Shown in pieces: positions 36,762-51,000 of a DNA stretch of 64,000 nt. Each line of letters begins with the position of its first letter. Position 1 is the first letter of the stretch. Source of the DNA: Eopsaltria australis. Lineage: Eukaryota > Chordata > Aves > Passeriformes > Petroicidae. Made by a program: the position numbers and the translations under genes. Where the stretch lies: contig JAVTVJ010000001.1 of the NCBI GenBank assembly GCA_034509425.1, positions 13,535,501-13,599,500 of the forward strand, read 5' to 3'. A model generated the notes under the pieces. That model was not told the origin of the DNA and did not search any database. It was given only the letters and a program-made list of their open reading frames with translations.

Positions 36762-38149
36762 CCGCAAAGACAAAAACTAGCATTTTTTCTCCCACAAAAT
36801 CATGTCTCTTTTATGCCTTCTCCATATGGTGGAGTGGCAAGTCCAGTCCATGTTACAAAGCCAGAAACTTAGTTACCCTAAATACAGGAAAGAGGTTGCA
36901 CAGAGATATGTGCTGGAGAAATCATTTGTATGTTATACTGGTAGGCTCAAAACAAAATGGCTGAAACATCTAAAAAAAGTCTGCAGTTAGAGTTATACAT
37001 AGAATCAGTAGCCAGGAAATATTTTTTTGCTTGATTGCATCATCATCTTCCTCCATTTAGAAATCAAATGAAGTCAACAAAGCATGCAAGTGTAAGACTC
37101 AACTCCATTCTACTCCTTTTCTCTTCCCTTCTACCACTACTAACTACTCTATGTTTCCCTTTTATTTTTCTCCTTTAAATGGAAAGAGCATTTATGTGCT
37201 TATCTTAGCCTTATTAGAGCTGCAAAAGAAAAAAACCCATAACAATATTTTTCACGTGCTTTGTTTTAGAGCTTCTTCAGTTCGCACATTGTAGGTTCAC
37301 AAAGCCTAAACTGATCACCACGCAGATTATTTCAAACTAAACAGTATTGTGTGGTTCTGGATGTGTCCACCCATGAAATAACCTCATGCCTGTCCTAGGA
37401 TCATAAATTACTTCCAAATTCTATTTTTCTAAAAGCCTCCCTGCTTTGGCATCTCTGCTGACTTGCATAGGTAATTTGGGAAAGAGCCAAGAGGGAGGTT
37501 GGTTTGGCTTTTTCTTTTTAAATCTTCTTCCCAGAAACATCTGTTTCAGACGTTCCTGGAAAGAGGCTGTTGGACAAGATGAATCTCTGGTCAGTACAGG
37601 TGTTCTATATCCTCTGAGGGCAGAAGTTCATGTCACATTTGAAGGGCTTGCAGCCAAAGAGTTCGTTCCAAAGAGCGTTGAGATACACATTTGAATTAAA
37701 ATACAACACAGGCTGTGGAAGTCAAGGAATTGGAAGACCCGGTCTAGAACTGCTAAAGACATTGTAGATAGACATGTGCAAGGAGTATTTAAAGCAAGAG
37801 AAAGTGTTTGTAAGCAAGCAGTGAAAATTTGTTAATCCAAAAGTTTAGGGTTTAATCAGTGAGAGCAGATTTACTAATTAGACATTAGTATTCCCTTCCT
37901 CCCAGTTGTGTTGTTCTTCTAGTAAGCAACACAATTTTGAAAATTAAATACAAAGGTTATAAGTACACCCATATACTTTAAATTTGTTCATGTTATTTTA
38001 ATCTAGCAGCAAGGACTTAAAGAAAAAAATATAATCTAAAAGAAGAGATAAATCATGAAAAAAGACCAAAAGAAAAACAACTTTACAAATTCAACCTTGA
38101 AAGAAGATGCCTTTTCTTAGCTGTGAGGATAATTAGACGTTGAAAGAGC

Positions 38150-38325
38150 TTATCTGGTAGGTGGTAGACTCAGCAGAGGCTGGAGTCTTTAAAGATTAAA
38201 TATTTAAAGAGAACTCAATCCAACATAGGAAATAACCCCTTGAAGTCCATGGTGTAAAGAAAGTCCCAAACACTAGATGACCAGAATAGTCTCTTGTGAC
38301 CATAATATCTGAATATGTAGATAAC
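38150..38325 (+). mobile_element. Possible ancient CR1-type LINE end
   Basis: 'ggctggagtctttaaagatt', then 'ctagatgaccagaatagtctcttgtgacc' and 'atatctgaat' resemble the end of older CR1 families (a block like 'ctagatgatc...ggtcccttctgacc...tctatgaat'). Divergence is high, so this is tentative. Confidence 0.35.
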
Positions 38326-39232
38326 ACTATCTATTTCCTCCTCCAGAAACCATGCAGCAGACAGTTTCAGACACTTTGGAGGCAGCAGAAAAAAGAGCCC
38401 TTCCTTTCTCCTGAGATTTGGATTGTGCTGTCAGGCAGGAGCTTGCAGCCTCCATAACCCTGCAGAGAGATCTATGCTTGCTTCAGGCACCCACGTTCAG
38501 GGAGCAGAAAAGGCTCACCCAGTCTGTGTCACTGGGTGGACACACACCAGAGTTTCCATGTGGCACCTTCCCCTGCCAAGAAAACCAGCTGGCTGAAGGT
38601 TGGATTGGGCACTGAAGTCTCTAACTGAAGGGTATGTTGGTTTGGGTTTTTTTTAAGCAGACAGACTCCAACATAATGCTGCTTCTCATACAAGCTGCAT
38701 ATGCCATTTCACCAATTTTCCTGCAATTTTAGGAGTTGTGAGCATTGGGAACAGTCATGCTTGCTCTCTGCCTGCAAGTTTCTTTTCTAGAGACCAAACT
38801 GTACTGGGCTAATGAAAGCACCACAAGTTAGGTCATCTGAGGGAAACTGGACAGCTTAAAGCTCAGAAGCAGTCCGGCAAGCCAACAGAGAGGTTTTTGT
38901 AATTTAAAACTGAAAAGTCTTTTTAAGCTGCAGGTTTTCTTTTCACTATAGCTTTTCTACAAATCATGAGCAGAGCAGCAGGAAAGCACAGTGCTATTCT
39001 TATGAATCACTCCCCTGTTCTGCTGCATCTCTATTTGTGCTTAACATATGATATTAAGGCCTTTTCAGAGTGCGTAGAATAATAGAGCAAATGACAATAA
39101 TACCTCATCAAACAGTCTCCCAACTATATAAATAACATTTCATACAAGTCTTTCCATAGCATATATTTACATAACTTTAAAATTAAAAAGCCCACAAAAA
39201 TTTACCTGCCTCACACTCTTCTTCAAAACAGT

Positions 39233-39253
39233 AAAAAAAAAAAAAAAAAAAAA
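39233..39253. repeat. Poly(A) tract, 21 nt
   Basis: The longest pure A run of the window. No retroposon body was recognised upstream. Confidence 0.8.
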
Positions 39254-42089
39254 TCTATTCAAAACTCTTGGGAAAATGAGTGAGTATGTAAAAGATCAAC
39301 ATGCTGTGAAGCAACTGTTCTCCTGATGCTACTGGGGACCTAAAGATATTTTTATCCTTTAGAGCTGTGGATTTTTTCTTGCTGTTTTGGAGAAGGGCCA
39401 CAGTCAAGTCCAAGTTTTGCTTTCATAACAGATGCAGGCAGAAGTCAGCCCTAAACTCCACTTTCTTTTCCAGCCATATCCCTTAGCACTTCCCCAAGCA
39501 AGGGCGGAGTTTGGGAAAGCTTGTGGGGTTATCAAGGGACACAACAGACACACATTTAATTTCATCAAGGGCTGACTAAGTACAGAGAAACATTTGAGTC
39601 TATGGCAACGGAAAGCTCTATGAAACAGAAGCTGGTTATCCTGAACCAACAAACGTTAGAGGATACTTCTACTTTAAGCATCTTTGACACTGGAACATCT
39701 TATCACCTCAATGCCCAGGTTTATGTCTGCCTCAATTTCTGTAGCTCCTCTAGGCCATACTTCTGCTGGAGCACTGGTCTGTCTTCCCACAGCAAGATGA
39801 AGTCCAGTGCAAGCCAGCTTTTGGCACTATTTCAGCCTCAGCAGCCTCGTGCCAAAGCACTTGGGACATTGTCCTTGGCAATAACCCCACAAAGGAGACC
39901 CCTGACAAGAACAACTAAGTGTGTGGGGTGGGGAAGAAGTTTGCCATGCTAGGTAGACTCCCTCTTTGGGAAGTTACTGGCCTCATATTCAAAAAAGACA
40001 ACCAGGTGTTGGTAAACCTGATCTCCTACCCTTAATGGACTGACAACTCCTCACAGTATGACTATAACACGCTTTTGCCCAACATCTTTTTAAACATCCA
40101 GTTATTAAGCTCAATGATTACCACAACTGCTAGAAAAAATAATCACAGAACTTTCAGTACTGTTGTCAACTTGACCCCACATCCACGTACATCCCAGCCC
40201 CACCAAAGCAAAACCCCATTTGTCTTCCCTTCAATAGCAACAGGCACCATGGTTGTCTACAGAATAAAAATTTTCTGTAAGTGCTTAAAGGAAGAAATGG
40301 ACAAAAAAATATCAAGTCACCTGGCAGGTATTAGTGATGTACTCTGCTTCACCAGTAAGTCATACTTTGCTGTCGCACAGAGCAAGAGTGGGGCAGCTCC
40401 AGAAGATCAGGGTTCACCATGGTGCCTACCTCCACCCCTTCATATTCCTTGGAAAGGAGAATATGGGGAAGTTTTAGTAACTTCTATCCTCCTGCAGCTT
40501 AAATTTCAGTTTTTAGGTAAGTGATACCCAGGATAGAGTTGCAAATCAGTTTTTACCAAAAATACATGGACTAAGAATAGAGTCACCAGCAATTTGGATA
40601 CATCTTCCTTCTATCATCCCACAGCAGTTAGAAGTTGCACACTTCTGTGGTTTCCCCAAGAAATATATTCAGACATTGTACAACTCTCAGTATTGATCTG
40701 TCACTGAAAAAGCATGGAATATCAAACAATTCTTGCCTGTCTTTCTTTTTATGAAATATGGTTTCCCACTTTCCTAAACCAGGAGGGATTTCTATTTAAT
40801 GATTATGGTTGTTAAAAGCGTGGTGCAAGTCAGTGAAAAAGTTCTCTTTGGCTTCCAATTTAGCTATTTGTTCAGTTGTTTTTTATGACCTCTGAAACTG
40901 GCCCAGAATCTAGATAAAGTTTCAGTTTAATCTTTTCTACTGCTGTAACCAATAATATGATGTTAGTGCCTCATCAGAGGATGGTTTCATTTGGTGCATC
41001 CTTCTTCCGTCCTCAAAGGGCTCCTACTGAGAATTGTCCCACTTGCTGTCTATGGAATGGGTCCTTTCATTATTCCTTTAGTGATTTCTGAATGGACACA
41101 GCCTGGCTCCCTGAATGGTCTTGACCTGGTCAGGAGTTTTGATTCTTCTTTTTGTCCCCTCCCTGCAATCACTGGGGCTTTGGCACCCCTGTGCAGTTTG
41201 CCCAGAGAAACCCCCAGTAAAACTCTGCAGCTTATTGCAAACTTGGGAAATGGAAAATATTAGGACAAAGATTAGAACAGATACAGAATTTCAAACCCTG
41301 ATGTTGACCTCAAAAGTTAGAATCTGCCCTTGTCAAGCCATCAGTGTCACTGCTAATAGCTGTGACAGACACATGTCCCTGACACTTTGCAGAGAAAAGC
41401 AGAGAGAGGAAACACTCTCATTATACAAGTGCTTATTTGTTGTGCACTCATCTGTGGCTGACCACCAATATCCCAGTCAGATGTGCCTGCTAACATTTGC
41501 AGTTGACTGAATATTTATTTATCTGTTAAAGGAAGATGCTGAACAGCCTAAAAATAGCATCCACCAGAATTTTCACCCCTAACAATGCAGAAACTGATCT
41601 CTGTTGGATGAAGGCTTTTGCTTTGCAAGTTTGTGAGACTTTCTAACAGCCTTTTCTGAGCAAGGATTAAAGCAAGTGAACTGGAGACCTCTTGTACCAG
41701 TCATTTAAGCCAGAACATAAAGAATAATTATGAGTTGCAATACAAGTATTTCCATAGTGATTTGAATTAGCAAGGGTAAGAAGAGAAAAACAAACTTCAC
41801 AATCAGCTATTTCCCACTGGACTAAATCACAATAACTCGCTCCTAGTCATTGTGAACCTCACTCCATGTACCTTGTGTTCAGAAAAATCTGCTTTCTGTA
41901 ATACATCTCTAGATTCAAGTACTTGAGCCAACAGCAGATGTGGATATGGCCAAGATATTTTCTAGTCACAAATCCAAGTTGTCTGGTGATACATATTCTC
42001 ATTTAGCTCATGAAGCCAGTTGGCATCACTTGCAAACACATTTAAGCTTGCTCCACCTTATAATTAGCACTAGCTGATGAAGAATCTGC

Positions 42090-42117
42090 AAAAAAAAAAA
42101 ACAAAAAAAAAAACAAC
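42090..42117. repeat. A-rich tract
   Basis: A12, C, A11, then CAACA. Simple low-complexity DNA. Confidence 0.75.
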
Positions 42118-42385
42118 ATTTTTCTATAAATGTTATGTCTTACTTCAAATTCAGATCCCACAATTCATGGTCTGCTTATTGGCTTCTAGAAACTAAACAG
42201 AGTAATGAAAGCCTAGGCTAATGGCATTTCATATTTACTCCGATACCAAATTCTGACACAGCTTTCTAAAACACATCTACTAACAGCCCAGGCCACTGTA
42301 TGTCTAGGTGTTGGATGGTCTTGATTTATCAGACAAATAGCCAATAGTTTCAGACATTCAGTAGGTCTGGGCCCAGAGCCTAATA

Positions 42386-42804
42386 TTATTCTTCTTTTAG
42401 CTTACGCCGAAGGAGCTTCTCTACAAAAATATTTTTCCAGTAAACCACTAACAAGACACAGCCAACACAGCCAGCTAGGGACCCAACACGACCAGCTGGG
42501 GTTGATAATAGTATATTACTTGCTTGAAAATTTAACAAAGGGTCTCCAGGTCCAATGTGAAGATGTCCAACTGCATTTGCAGTCATGGAAACTAGTTAAT
42601 CCTCAGTAAAAGTCCAGCTGGAAAAACTTGTAAGGCCTGTGCAATGATGATCCAAAGTCCACTTCTGACTGGATCTTCATACACATTGTTTCCATTTACA
42701 GGATCTTCTAAATATCTGCCTGCTGTTGCATTTGCAGCACCATCTTCAGTGCCTTTGCCCTGCTCTGGGTGTGCAGCCACTAATCCTTGTACAGCTCCCT
42801 CCAC
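42386..42804 (-). other. Pair of adjoining small open frames, unrecognised
   Basis: On the minus strand a 70-codon frame (42804-42592) is followed after five bases by a 66-codon frame in another phase (42586-42386). The second starts with ATG and has a hydrophobic stretch (GSLAGCVGCVLLVVYW) followed by a basic end (EKLLRRKLKEE), as in a small C-terminally anchored membrane protein. The arrangement could be a frameshifted retrocopy or chance. No poly(A) tail or target duplication was found. Confidence 0.15.
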
Positions 42805-44640
42805 TCCTCTGCACTCCCTGCTCCTTGCCTCTCCTACTTAATGCTAGGATGAGAAAAGTCCATCACCAACCTATTCCCTTCTGCACTTCCTTAGCCATTC
42901 TTCTGCGAAAAAACTCAAGCCTCAGTTTTCTCCCTTTCCTCCTTTCTGGCCCTCTGCCAAGCCCTGATCCTTTCTTTCTTCTCTTTGCTATTTTCCACTC
43001 CTTACTGCACTTCAGCTCTGCTCAGACCCCCTCTGCAACTTGTTCGATTTGAGTAGTTTCTTCCCAGCTGAGCATTACCTAAATATAGTGGGGTTGGGGG
43101 GAAGTCCAAAAAAACAAACCACAAGCCAATCTCTGCTCTGTAGGCACTGTCAGTCTCAGGTGTATTAGCAGGGAAAACAAAAGTTTTCAAACAGGAAAAA
43201 AAAAAATCTCAATGACATAAATATAAACAAATCAGTAAGACTGATAAATCAGATGCATCAATGGTCTTTTTATAATTGCAGACAGTGCCCTGGAGGGCAG
43301 TCATATAAAAAGAAATACTTTTTTTAAAAATCACATGGGTTATATATTGCTAGTTGGAGTGAGAGCAGCTATCCAAGATGAAAGTCAATACAGAACAACT
43401 TAAGCTTTTTAAGCTTGTCTTTCATGTGTATTTGAGCTGTATATAACCAGGGACACACATCTTAGAAAAACATTCTTCCAACACAGTGAGATTACTGCTG
43501 CCTGGAACTTTTTTCAGTCCCATTTCACTTATAGCTTCTGACAACATTAGTGACAGCCATGTCACAAAGCATTAGGTAAAATTGTGAGAGTTAATTATGT
43601 GCTATTTGTTTAACTTCTCATGTCATCCATCTCCACTCCTATTTCAAAATTCATTCCCTTAGCTAAATCATCTTCCCCTCACTCACACTGTGTGTTACCC
43701 AGTCCCACATTTGCATTAAACACATATCTCCTTTTGTTCAGGAAAGGAATAAATTCAAAAAAATAGGAAGCCCTTAAAGTGTTTATGCTCCATTAAAACT
43801 TAATTCTGCTTTTAATCCCAGACCATAGTGTTGATAGATTAATTCATATTAAATGGAACTTGAGTCTCTGTAGTCCCTTTTTCTCTAATGAGGCTAGAAC
43901 AGAAAGAGGATGCTACTCATTGTGAGCAGGGATATAGCTTTCTAGTCCCACTATTTAATTCTACCTTATTATAGGTGTTCCAAACTGTACTTCATTCTCT
44001 AGTTCCCATTTCAACTTTCATTTACTACATAGTCACAGTTCACAGAACAGAATTGGAACAATTACTATGAGGTACACAGTTATTTAGGAGGGGAGAGGCA
44101 GTTGAGAAATGCTATATTCCCGGAACGTTAAAACATAGCTCTTTGGCTCAAATACTCCTTTTACCATGCCAGGCTATTTCTGGACCCCACATACAGGTCC
44201 AACATTTACCTTAAGACAAGCTGTAATACTGGCGTGCTTGGCAATATCTGTTAGTGTGATTTGCTATTGATATGATTCCTCAAAATAAGCCCCAAGCAGA
44301 ACATCACTGAAATGTTGTCAATACACCAAGTGCTTTTAATTTTAAAAAACCAAAGCACACAGTCATGTAAAAGCACACCTCAACTCTGCCAGTTCTGTTC
44401 CTATTTCCTAGTAGCATTTAATAACTTTATGCACTAAGTTATCTTTTTAAACATTTCCATTCTTTGTTTGGAGACATGACATCACTGTGCAGAAAGTCTC
44501 ATTCTCTAAATCCCTGCAATGCCAAATCCTTCCCTTTGCACTTGGGAGGGAGCATGGAGAGGAGTTACCATGGAATGAATCTTTGCCCTGCTATGTCACG
44601 GCTGTACTCAAAGCAAACCCACACTTGACAGCACTCACTT

Positions 44641-45060
44641 TCAGGGCTCAGCTTCTGAGGTGTTGGCTCTGGGGTCACTGCAGTCTCCGGAGCAGGCAAT
44701 GACACCACCAGCTGCCGGGGGCACCGCCATGCAAGCACTGTCCTCGACCTCGGTTTGCTCCCATCCACACATAAAATAAGTCATTTCCCTTGTTAACACC
44801 ACCCCGCTGACAACGGAGACAGCATCTTGCCCGCCAGTCAGGCAGCTGCTCCCGCTCCTGTGGAGCTGTGCTTCAGCAGAGCCCGCCTGTCCCCTCTGCC
44901 CACCACAGCTCACACCACACTGGACAGTGCTGCCCATCTCCTGCAAAGATCCCTTGGCTTTCTGCGCCCCTCGGGGCAGGGTGGAGGAATGTGTGTTTAT
45001 TGTGGCATCTTTGTCACCTCTAGGCTTTCACCAGCCCTCTGGTAGATGCCTGACCATATT
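44641..45060. other. Locally GC-rich tract
   Basis: About 400 bp clearly richer in G+C than its neighbours, with scattered CpGs and overlapping open frames on both strands (up to 101 codons, 44641-44946 minus). No protein or repeat family was recognised. It could be an exon, a weak regulatory block or an old GC-rich repeat. Confidence 0.3.
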
Positions 45061-48000
45061 TCCTTCTGCAGCAGGATTACTAAGAGAAGTCTGCAACAGG
45101 GCAGACCAGGCTGTGTATTCTACTGAGGACAAAAGATATGTGGGATGACCAGACCTTGATTGCCACATAGTTTTTCTGACAATAAGGCTCTTCCAGGAAA
45201 AGTATGAGGTATTCCCAGCAGAACAGCTCAGTCCAGCAGGGGCCTGATTAAGTCAGCAACCATTGTGATTTTGTGAGCTTCTGCTAAGCCATGCCATAAC
45301 ACCAAATTTACTGGGCAAGATTTGACTGTGCTTTGCTGCCCATCAGATGTATGTGAAAAACAGGCGCTTCAGCTGCCCCAAGAGGCTAAACTGCTGACAG
45401 TCTGGAGCTTTTAAGGCCTCTCTGAAATATTTAGTGAGGAAAGCATTCACCTGAGAAACACAAAGTGCTGCTTTCCCTCTGGATAGGAGATGGCAAAAGG
45501 ACGGGGAAAGGTAAGTGGAAATAAAACCTAAGATTAACTGTGGTTTTGTCAGTGGAAAGGTACCTGTGTTTCAGCCCCATCACACCTGCTTTTACTGTAC
45601 CTTGCAAGTTTACAACTGTCCTGGTTGGTTTCAAGTGGAAGCATCAGTGCACCTGGATGCGGAAAAGGTCCAGGCAATGATCCCTTGGGAAGCAAACTGC
45701 AGTAACTAATAGGATAACCCATGAACAAGCCCAACTGAGTCGTAAAAAGATATATCAGGCATGCCTGGAAAGACTTTAAGATCCAGGCCCATGATCCTCA
45801 CCACTGCAGCACTTAGATCTCATAGGCTCACTGACTACTGTGGCAACATCCTCAAAATAGTTTGCTTTTCCATGTAAGTAAAGAAGGGTGATTGAGCCAG
45901 TAATTATTTATTGCCTTATGCCAACCTTCAAGAGAGAGGAAAGGTAAGGTATGTTCAACAGTATGGTAACACACAAAATGAAAGCCATCTGCACTGCCAA
46001 AGGCTGTGGAGCACACAATCTGTAAATTCTGAGTTACAAGTAACAAATTAAAAAAAGCATAGAAGCATCTGAAGTGCCTCAGAAACCCATTAAAAGAGTC
46101 CCACAGTACTTGCCAATAGAAGAAATGGATTGCCTGATTTGGTAATTTAAGTAATAATTACGTTTTTGAACAAAATCTGCAAAGTGATAAATGCAAAACA
46201 TAAATCACAACTGACTGAACTTGTTCAGCAGCACTAGGAAGCTTCCCTCTTGGAGGTAGAAGAGAGGGGGAAGCCTCCTTCTCTAATAAAGATGAACTGA
46301 AAATCTTTATCATAGTCAGGTCAAAATGCTATCTGTTTTGAAAATGGCATTTTACAAGCTTTTTGTAAACACATTTGCTTTTGAATTCATCTGTCTTCAT
46401 AAAAGGTCTCCTCCCCTCTAATCTCCCCAGATGAAACTTCCTCTTTTTTCCACTCCAGTTTCTGCCAACACTTGCAGACAGTGTTACACCAAGCAGCTTT
46501 AATTATCTATCAGCAGCTATCAGCAACAGCTATCAGGACAAGGAATATGGGGAATGGGAATATTTACCCAGCTGCAGCCAGCAGTGCAGGATAGGCAACT
46601 GCTGGCCAGTTTGCAGTGAAAGCCCCATACTTTTCATCTCTCACCTCACTAGGCTGCTGGAAAAACAACTGGACGAGCACCTTGGTGCTTCCTTAAGCAG
46701 CACAAATTTGCTCACAGCACATCTGTTCTCTGAACTATATGGTATTAACTTTTCCTTAGCAAAACAGAGGTACTTTGTCATTTACATCCCTGGTGATAAA
46801 GAAGGGGAAAAAAAGGTAGTTTTCCTGCTCTCAAAGGATCATGCTGTGAATTATATCGGGTACATTTCAGCAGCTTGAACACTAATCCGAAAAGATGTAC
46901 AGAGAGGTGAGGGGCTGCAACTGCATACAGCAAATCTGAAGGGATTTCAGTGTAACATATATTTTGCTTCTGGTTACCTCAGTTATTGAGCCATCTATCT
47001 AAACATAAACTGAACAGACAATCCACAGACAAATCCCCAGTGTGATATTTAAAGGCAGTTGGTGTAAATAATGCATAAGAATAACAGTGGAGCCTCTGAC
47101 CAGCACAGGGCAATTCATATCACACATCCTCAAACTCCACTCTCAACGTGATATAGAGAATCCAATTGCAGTTTCTGCACTGAAATATTTGTGACACTTC
47201 ACTGCCACCAAGAGCTTCAAAGGACATACTGTGGCATTTCTTTTTTGAAATTGGCATTTTTCCCAACTTCAGGAAAGAAGACACTGACAGACAATAAAGA
47301 GCTAATGCTATTTTGGTTGGAGTCATTCCTTTTCCTTGCCACTGCAAATGTTCCCTCTCCCAGCCTATTATAACACTGTATTACACAGGGAAAAACGTGG
47401 TCCACTTCGAGGGCTTCCTTGCCTTCTGCTCAACATCAGTGACTCTTATTTCTGGTGCAGGGATTGTTATGATTAAAGTGGATTAGCACTTCCAGAAAGA
47501 GGCATCAGAACATTATTTGTACAGGAGCAGAAACACCATTAGCAGGAATCAATTGTAGCAATACAAGTCAGAAGACAGGAAGGTTTGTACCAAAGTATGT
47601 CAAGATGTTTGGTAGCAAATCCTACCCAAAGTCAATAGGTACTTTTTGAAAAGGATGCCCATACCTTCAGATTTTGCAGTATAAAGAACTCTCATCCTAA
47701 TCACACATCCAACACATCTTGCAAGACACCTGGCATCACAGCAGGCTGTAGCGGCACTCTTACTTTCCTCCCCATTGCTCAGGTGTGTCTTTTCTCCTCA
47801 CACACCCACACGAGATGAGGGCCCAGACAGGGCCCAGTAGGTCTGGTCTGGTTCACCACTCTGCTGCCAGTATTATCTCTAAGTCATTACATAAATTCCG
47901 CAAAAGGCAAATGTGACAAAGCACTACAGCACCCTAAGAACCAAACCCTTCATAGCTGCTGATTTTGAGTTTTACATTCCAATGTAAAACACAACAATCT

Positions 48001-51000
48001 TGTATTTGTTAAGGCAGAGGGAAGAAAAACTTGCAGAAAGTGTCAGTTCTCAGAGTCAATGCTCTCTGGGTTCTTTGCAGCGTATAACAAAACCAAAACC
48101 ACAGTGCAACCCTTTTGTTTCTTACTATCCTCTATTTGAATATGTGACCTTGGATATGTTGAAGAGGTGTTGCATTGAAAAGCATCATACTCTGTGCAAT
48201 TGTAACATTTTTTCTATAATCGTGACTAACGTGGAAACAAAAATTCTGCTCTCTAAAACACATCACTATTTCTTGTGATATTTCCTCTATGATCTGGATA
48301 ACTTATGGTAAAGGACACAAAATCACTTAGCTGTATATCCTAATTATGCAATTCCAGAAAAAGTAGCAATCATTTAACTAGCAATTTCCCCTTCTAGGAC
48401 TTCTTAAAAATTTGATTAATACATAACTCTATCTGAGAATTTCCTCCTTGCTTATGCTGATATGAGCCTCATTTCTGCTGTCTATGGTTTGGAGTCATTC
48501 AGACAAATTCACATTTCTGATATTTTACAATCACAAAAAGAGGAAACAACTTTGAATGTTACTTAATTAACCATAGGTCACGTAATCATTGGTTGTTCAA
48601 GTGGTAAGTCACAAAGTACATGGAATAACATCATCACCTTTTGTACACGTTAGAACAATGCCTGAGGGCTTCTAATAGAAAGTCACTGTTCCGGAAACTC
48701 ACAAAAATCTTGGCCTTATCCTTGAGAGGCTTTAGGGTTCAAATGCACAAGAACAGCAGAGGAAGCAGGAAAAGCAGGGAAAAAAAATAGGACAGAAACA
48801 AAACAAAACGAGTTATGACACTCAAGTATCAGATTTTTTTTAAACTTTTTTTCCAGGATTCACTTAGAAAAGGAGCATTTAAAGAAGAGATCAACCCTAA
48901 TAAAAGGTAGCACAATAAGGAAAGTAACTAGGAGAAGAGGGGACTTAGCCCAGGGCACAAGAAGAGAGAAGCACCTCTCAGAAAGGCAAACAATCCCACA
49001 GAAGAGCCCTCCCCAGCCACAAGTGTTCTGAACACACTGCTGGCAGCCACAGTACCTTTTCCTTTCAATCTCTGCTTCCCAAAGATCACAGTGCAGCTTT
49101 CCCCTGGATTTTTTCTAAACTTTAAGAACCAATTCAGTTACAATAGAAACGATGACTACCAAGCTTCTCAACAGAGCCACATCCTACTCTTTTGTAGCTG
49201 TGGGTGGTAGAGAGGTGAGTGGTCCCAGCTGGAGCTTGTTGCCTGAAGTAGGTCTGCACACCTGCTTGCCTTCCTTCACAGGTGGGTATAGAGCTCATTG
49301 TTCTTATTAAGAAAAACACCCTGGATGATTCAGTATAGACTTATTATAGAAATGTTGCAACAGTGAAATCAAGTGATTAAGCTATGCTTAATTAATATAA
49401 GCTCATAGAGCACCTTTGTACACCTTATCTTTTCCTTCTGTGCTTTCCTGGGTGATAAAGTGATGGAGTGTATCAGGGATTAGCAGATGGTACAAGAAGG
49501 GTGAACAAGTATAGGCATGCATGTGCACTGAGAGATGGATAGCACAGTAAATGCAGTAATATCTAGACTGTGATGCTGAAAACACTGTGGGGAAAACAAG
49601 TGCGAGCCTTGAGCTCTGAAGTGTGATTGTCTTACTTTCCAGAGAGGAGCAGAAAGCAATTTGCTGAGATTTGCTGTTCTAATAAAAAATAGGTTGCGTT
49701 TCAATTCTCTGGCTGCAGCATGCCCAGATGTTTAGCTTACAGGTAAGGAGTAGTAAAAACCTCTCAGGGTGGGCACCACCAGGCTGTAAAGTAGCATGAA
49801 GTCTTCAGGTTGCCTGCACTGCTGCACCTGTATTTAACTGGTACCCCAGGGATACCCCTGCATGCTGCTTTAAAAGCTCAGATGGTCTCTCCCAAAGCAG
49901 TGGGGAGAGTCTGTGATGGAAAGCAGGTTGGGCAGCACTGCACAGCACAGCACAGCACAGCACAGCGGCCACAACTGGAAAAGCAATAGTGAAAGCATGA
50001 GAGGAAAAAATTAGAGTCAGAGCTGAGAAAAAAAGCACACAAAGTGGCAGCAGTGACAGCTCAGGCAGACCTATGTGTTTGGAGGGCTGGTGCAATGTAA
50101 TGTTCATTATAGCAGAGGGAAATGAGGTTTCATGTGGCTATCACTCTAATAAGAAAACATAAGAAAACTCTAATTGTCACATAAGACACTCATATTTTAT
50201 TTAGGCTGAAATTACAGCCTCAGAATGTGGTTACTTGCTGATAATTGGGCTGTGTCTTCAGCCGCTGTAAATCTGCATGACTCCACAAATGCCAGAACTG
50301 TTGTGCTGATTTAAACCAGCTAAGTGCCTGGCCCTGAACACTGACCAAAGAGGCATCCTGTGCCTGCTGGATTTATGGACATGCTGTGTTAGCATGGATG
50401 AGCTCCTCCTTACAAGTCACCCCTTTTGGTCCTGATGCTTTGAGCCTGGAGCCAGCTGGGCCATGCCTGTGCTGTAGAGTGTGCTTATCTCAGAACTGGG
50501 TGCCCTGCTTGCCCATGTGCCCATCCTGATGCCTCACTGGGATTCATCTGAGGCACATCCCCAGGCTAGGGGCTCCCTGGCTCCCTCTGTGACCCCGTTC
50601 TCACCAGGCTGGGGTGCATCCCTGTCTAGCCCAAGCTGCACCAGTGCTACAGTGGGAGCCAAAGAGATCACAGGGTTGCTGTGCAGCACTCTACAGTCTG
50701 TGCATCTGGGTCTGGCCATTAGTAAGTATAAGAAAAGCATTAGATATTACATAAAAAGTTGCAGTTTCCCTGGCTATTTTCATCTCAGGGTCCTCTGCAT
50801 AAAGCCCACTTTTTGATGTGTCCCCTAAAATGCCTATTTACATAATAAAGAGTGAATTCTGCTCTAACCCAGAACCCAGGATTTTTCTCTTGGCAGGAGG
50901 TTGAAAAGTGCACATTGCCTTTGAAATCTGTCTCTGAACATTTCTTTCAGCTGCAACCACAGATCACATCTCATAAACAGCCACATTTTTCAGTGTAAGT

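Larger units (their letters stand above)
35206..44640. other. Noncoding DNA, mostly unique
   Basis: No gene was recognised. It contains A runs at 36744-36761, 39233-39253 and 42090-42113, a possible ancient CR1 end near 38150-38325 and two small minus-strand open frames at 42386-42804. Longer open frames such as 40075-40524 (149 codons) give no recognisable protein. Confidence 0.45.

Noticed and set aside
40075..40524. 149-codon + strand open frame
   Set aside because: No recognisable domain, no start or splice support. A few chance frames of this size are expected in 64 kb read in six frames.
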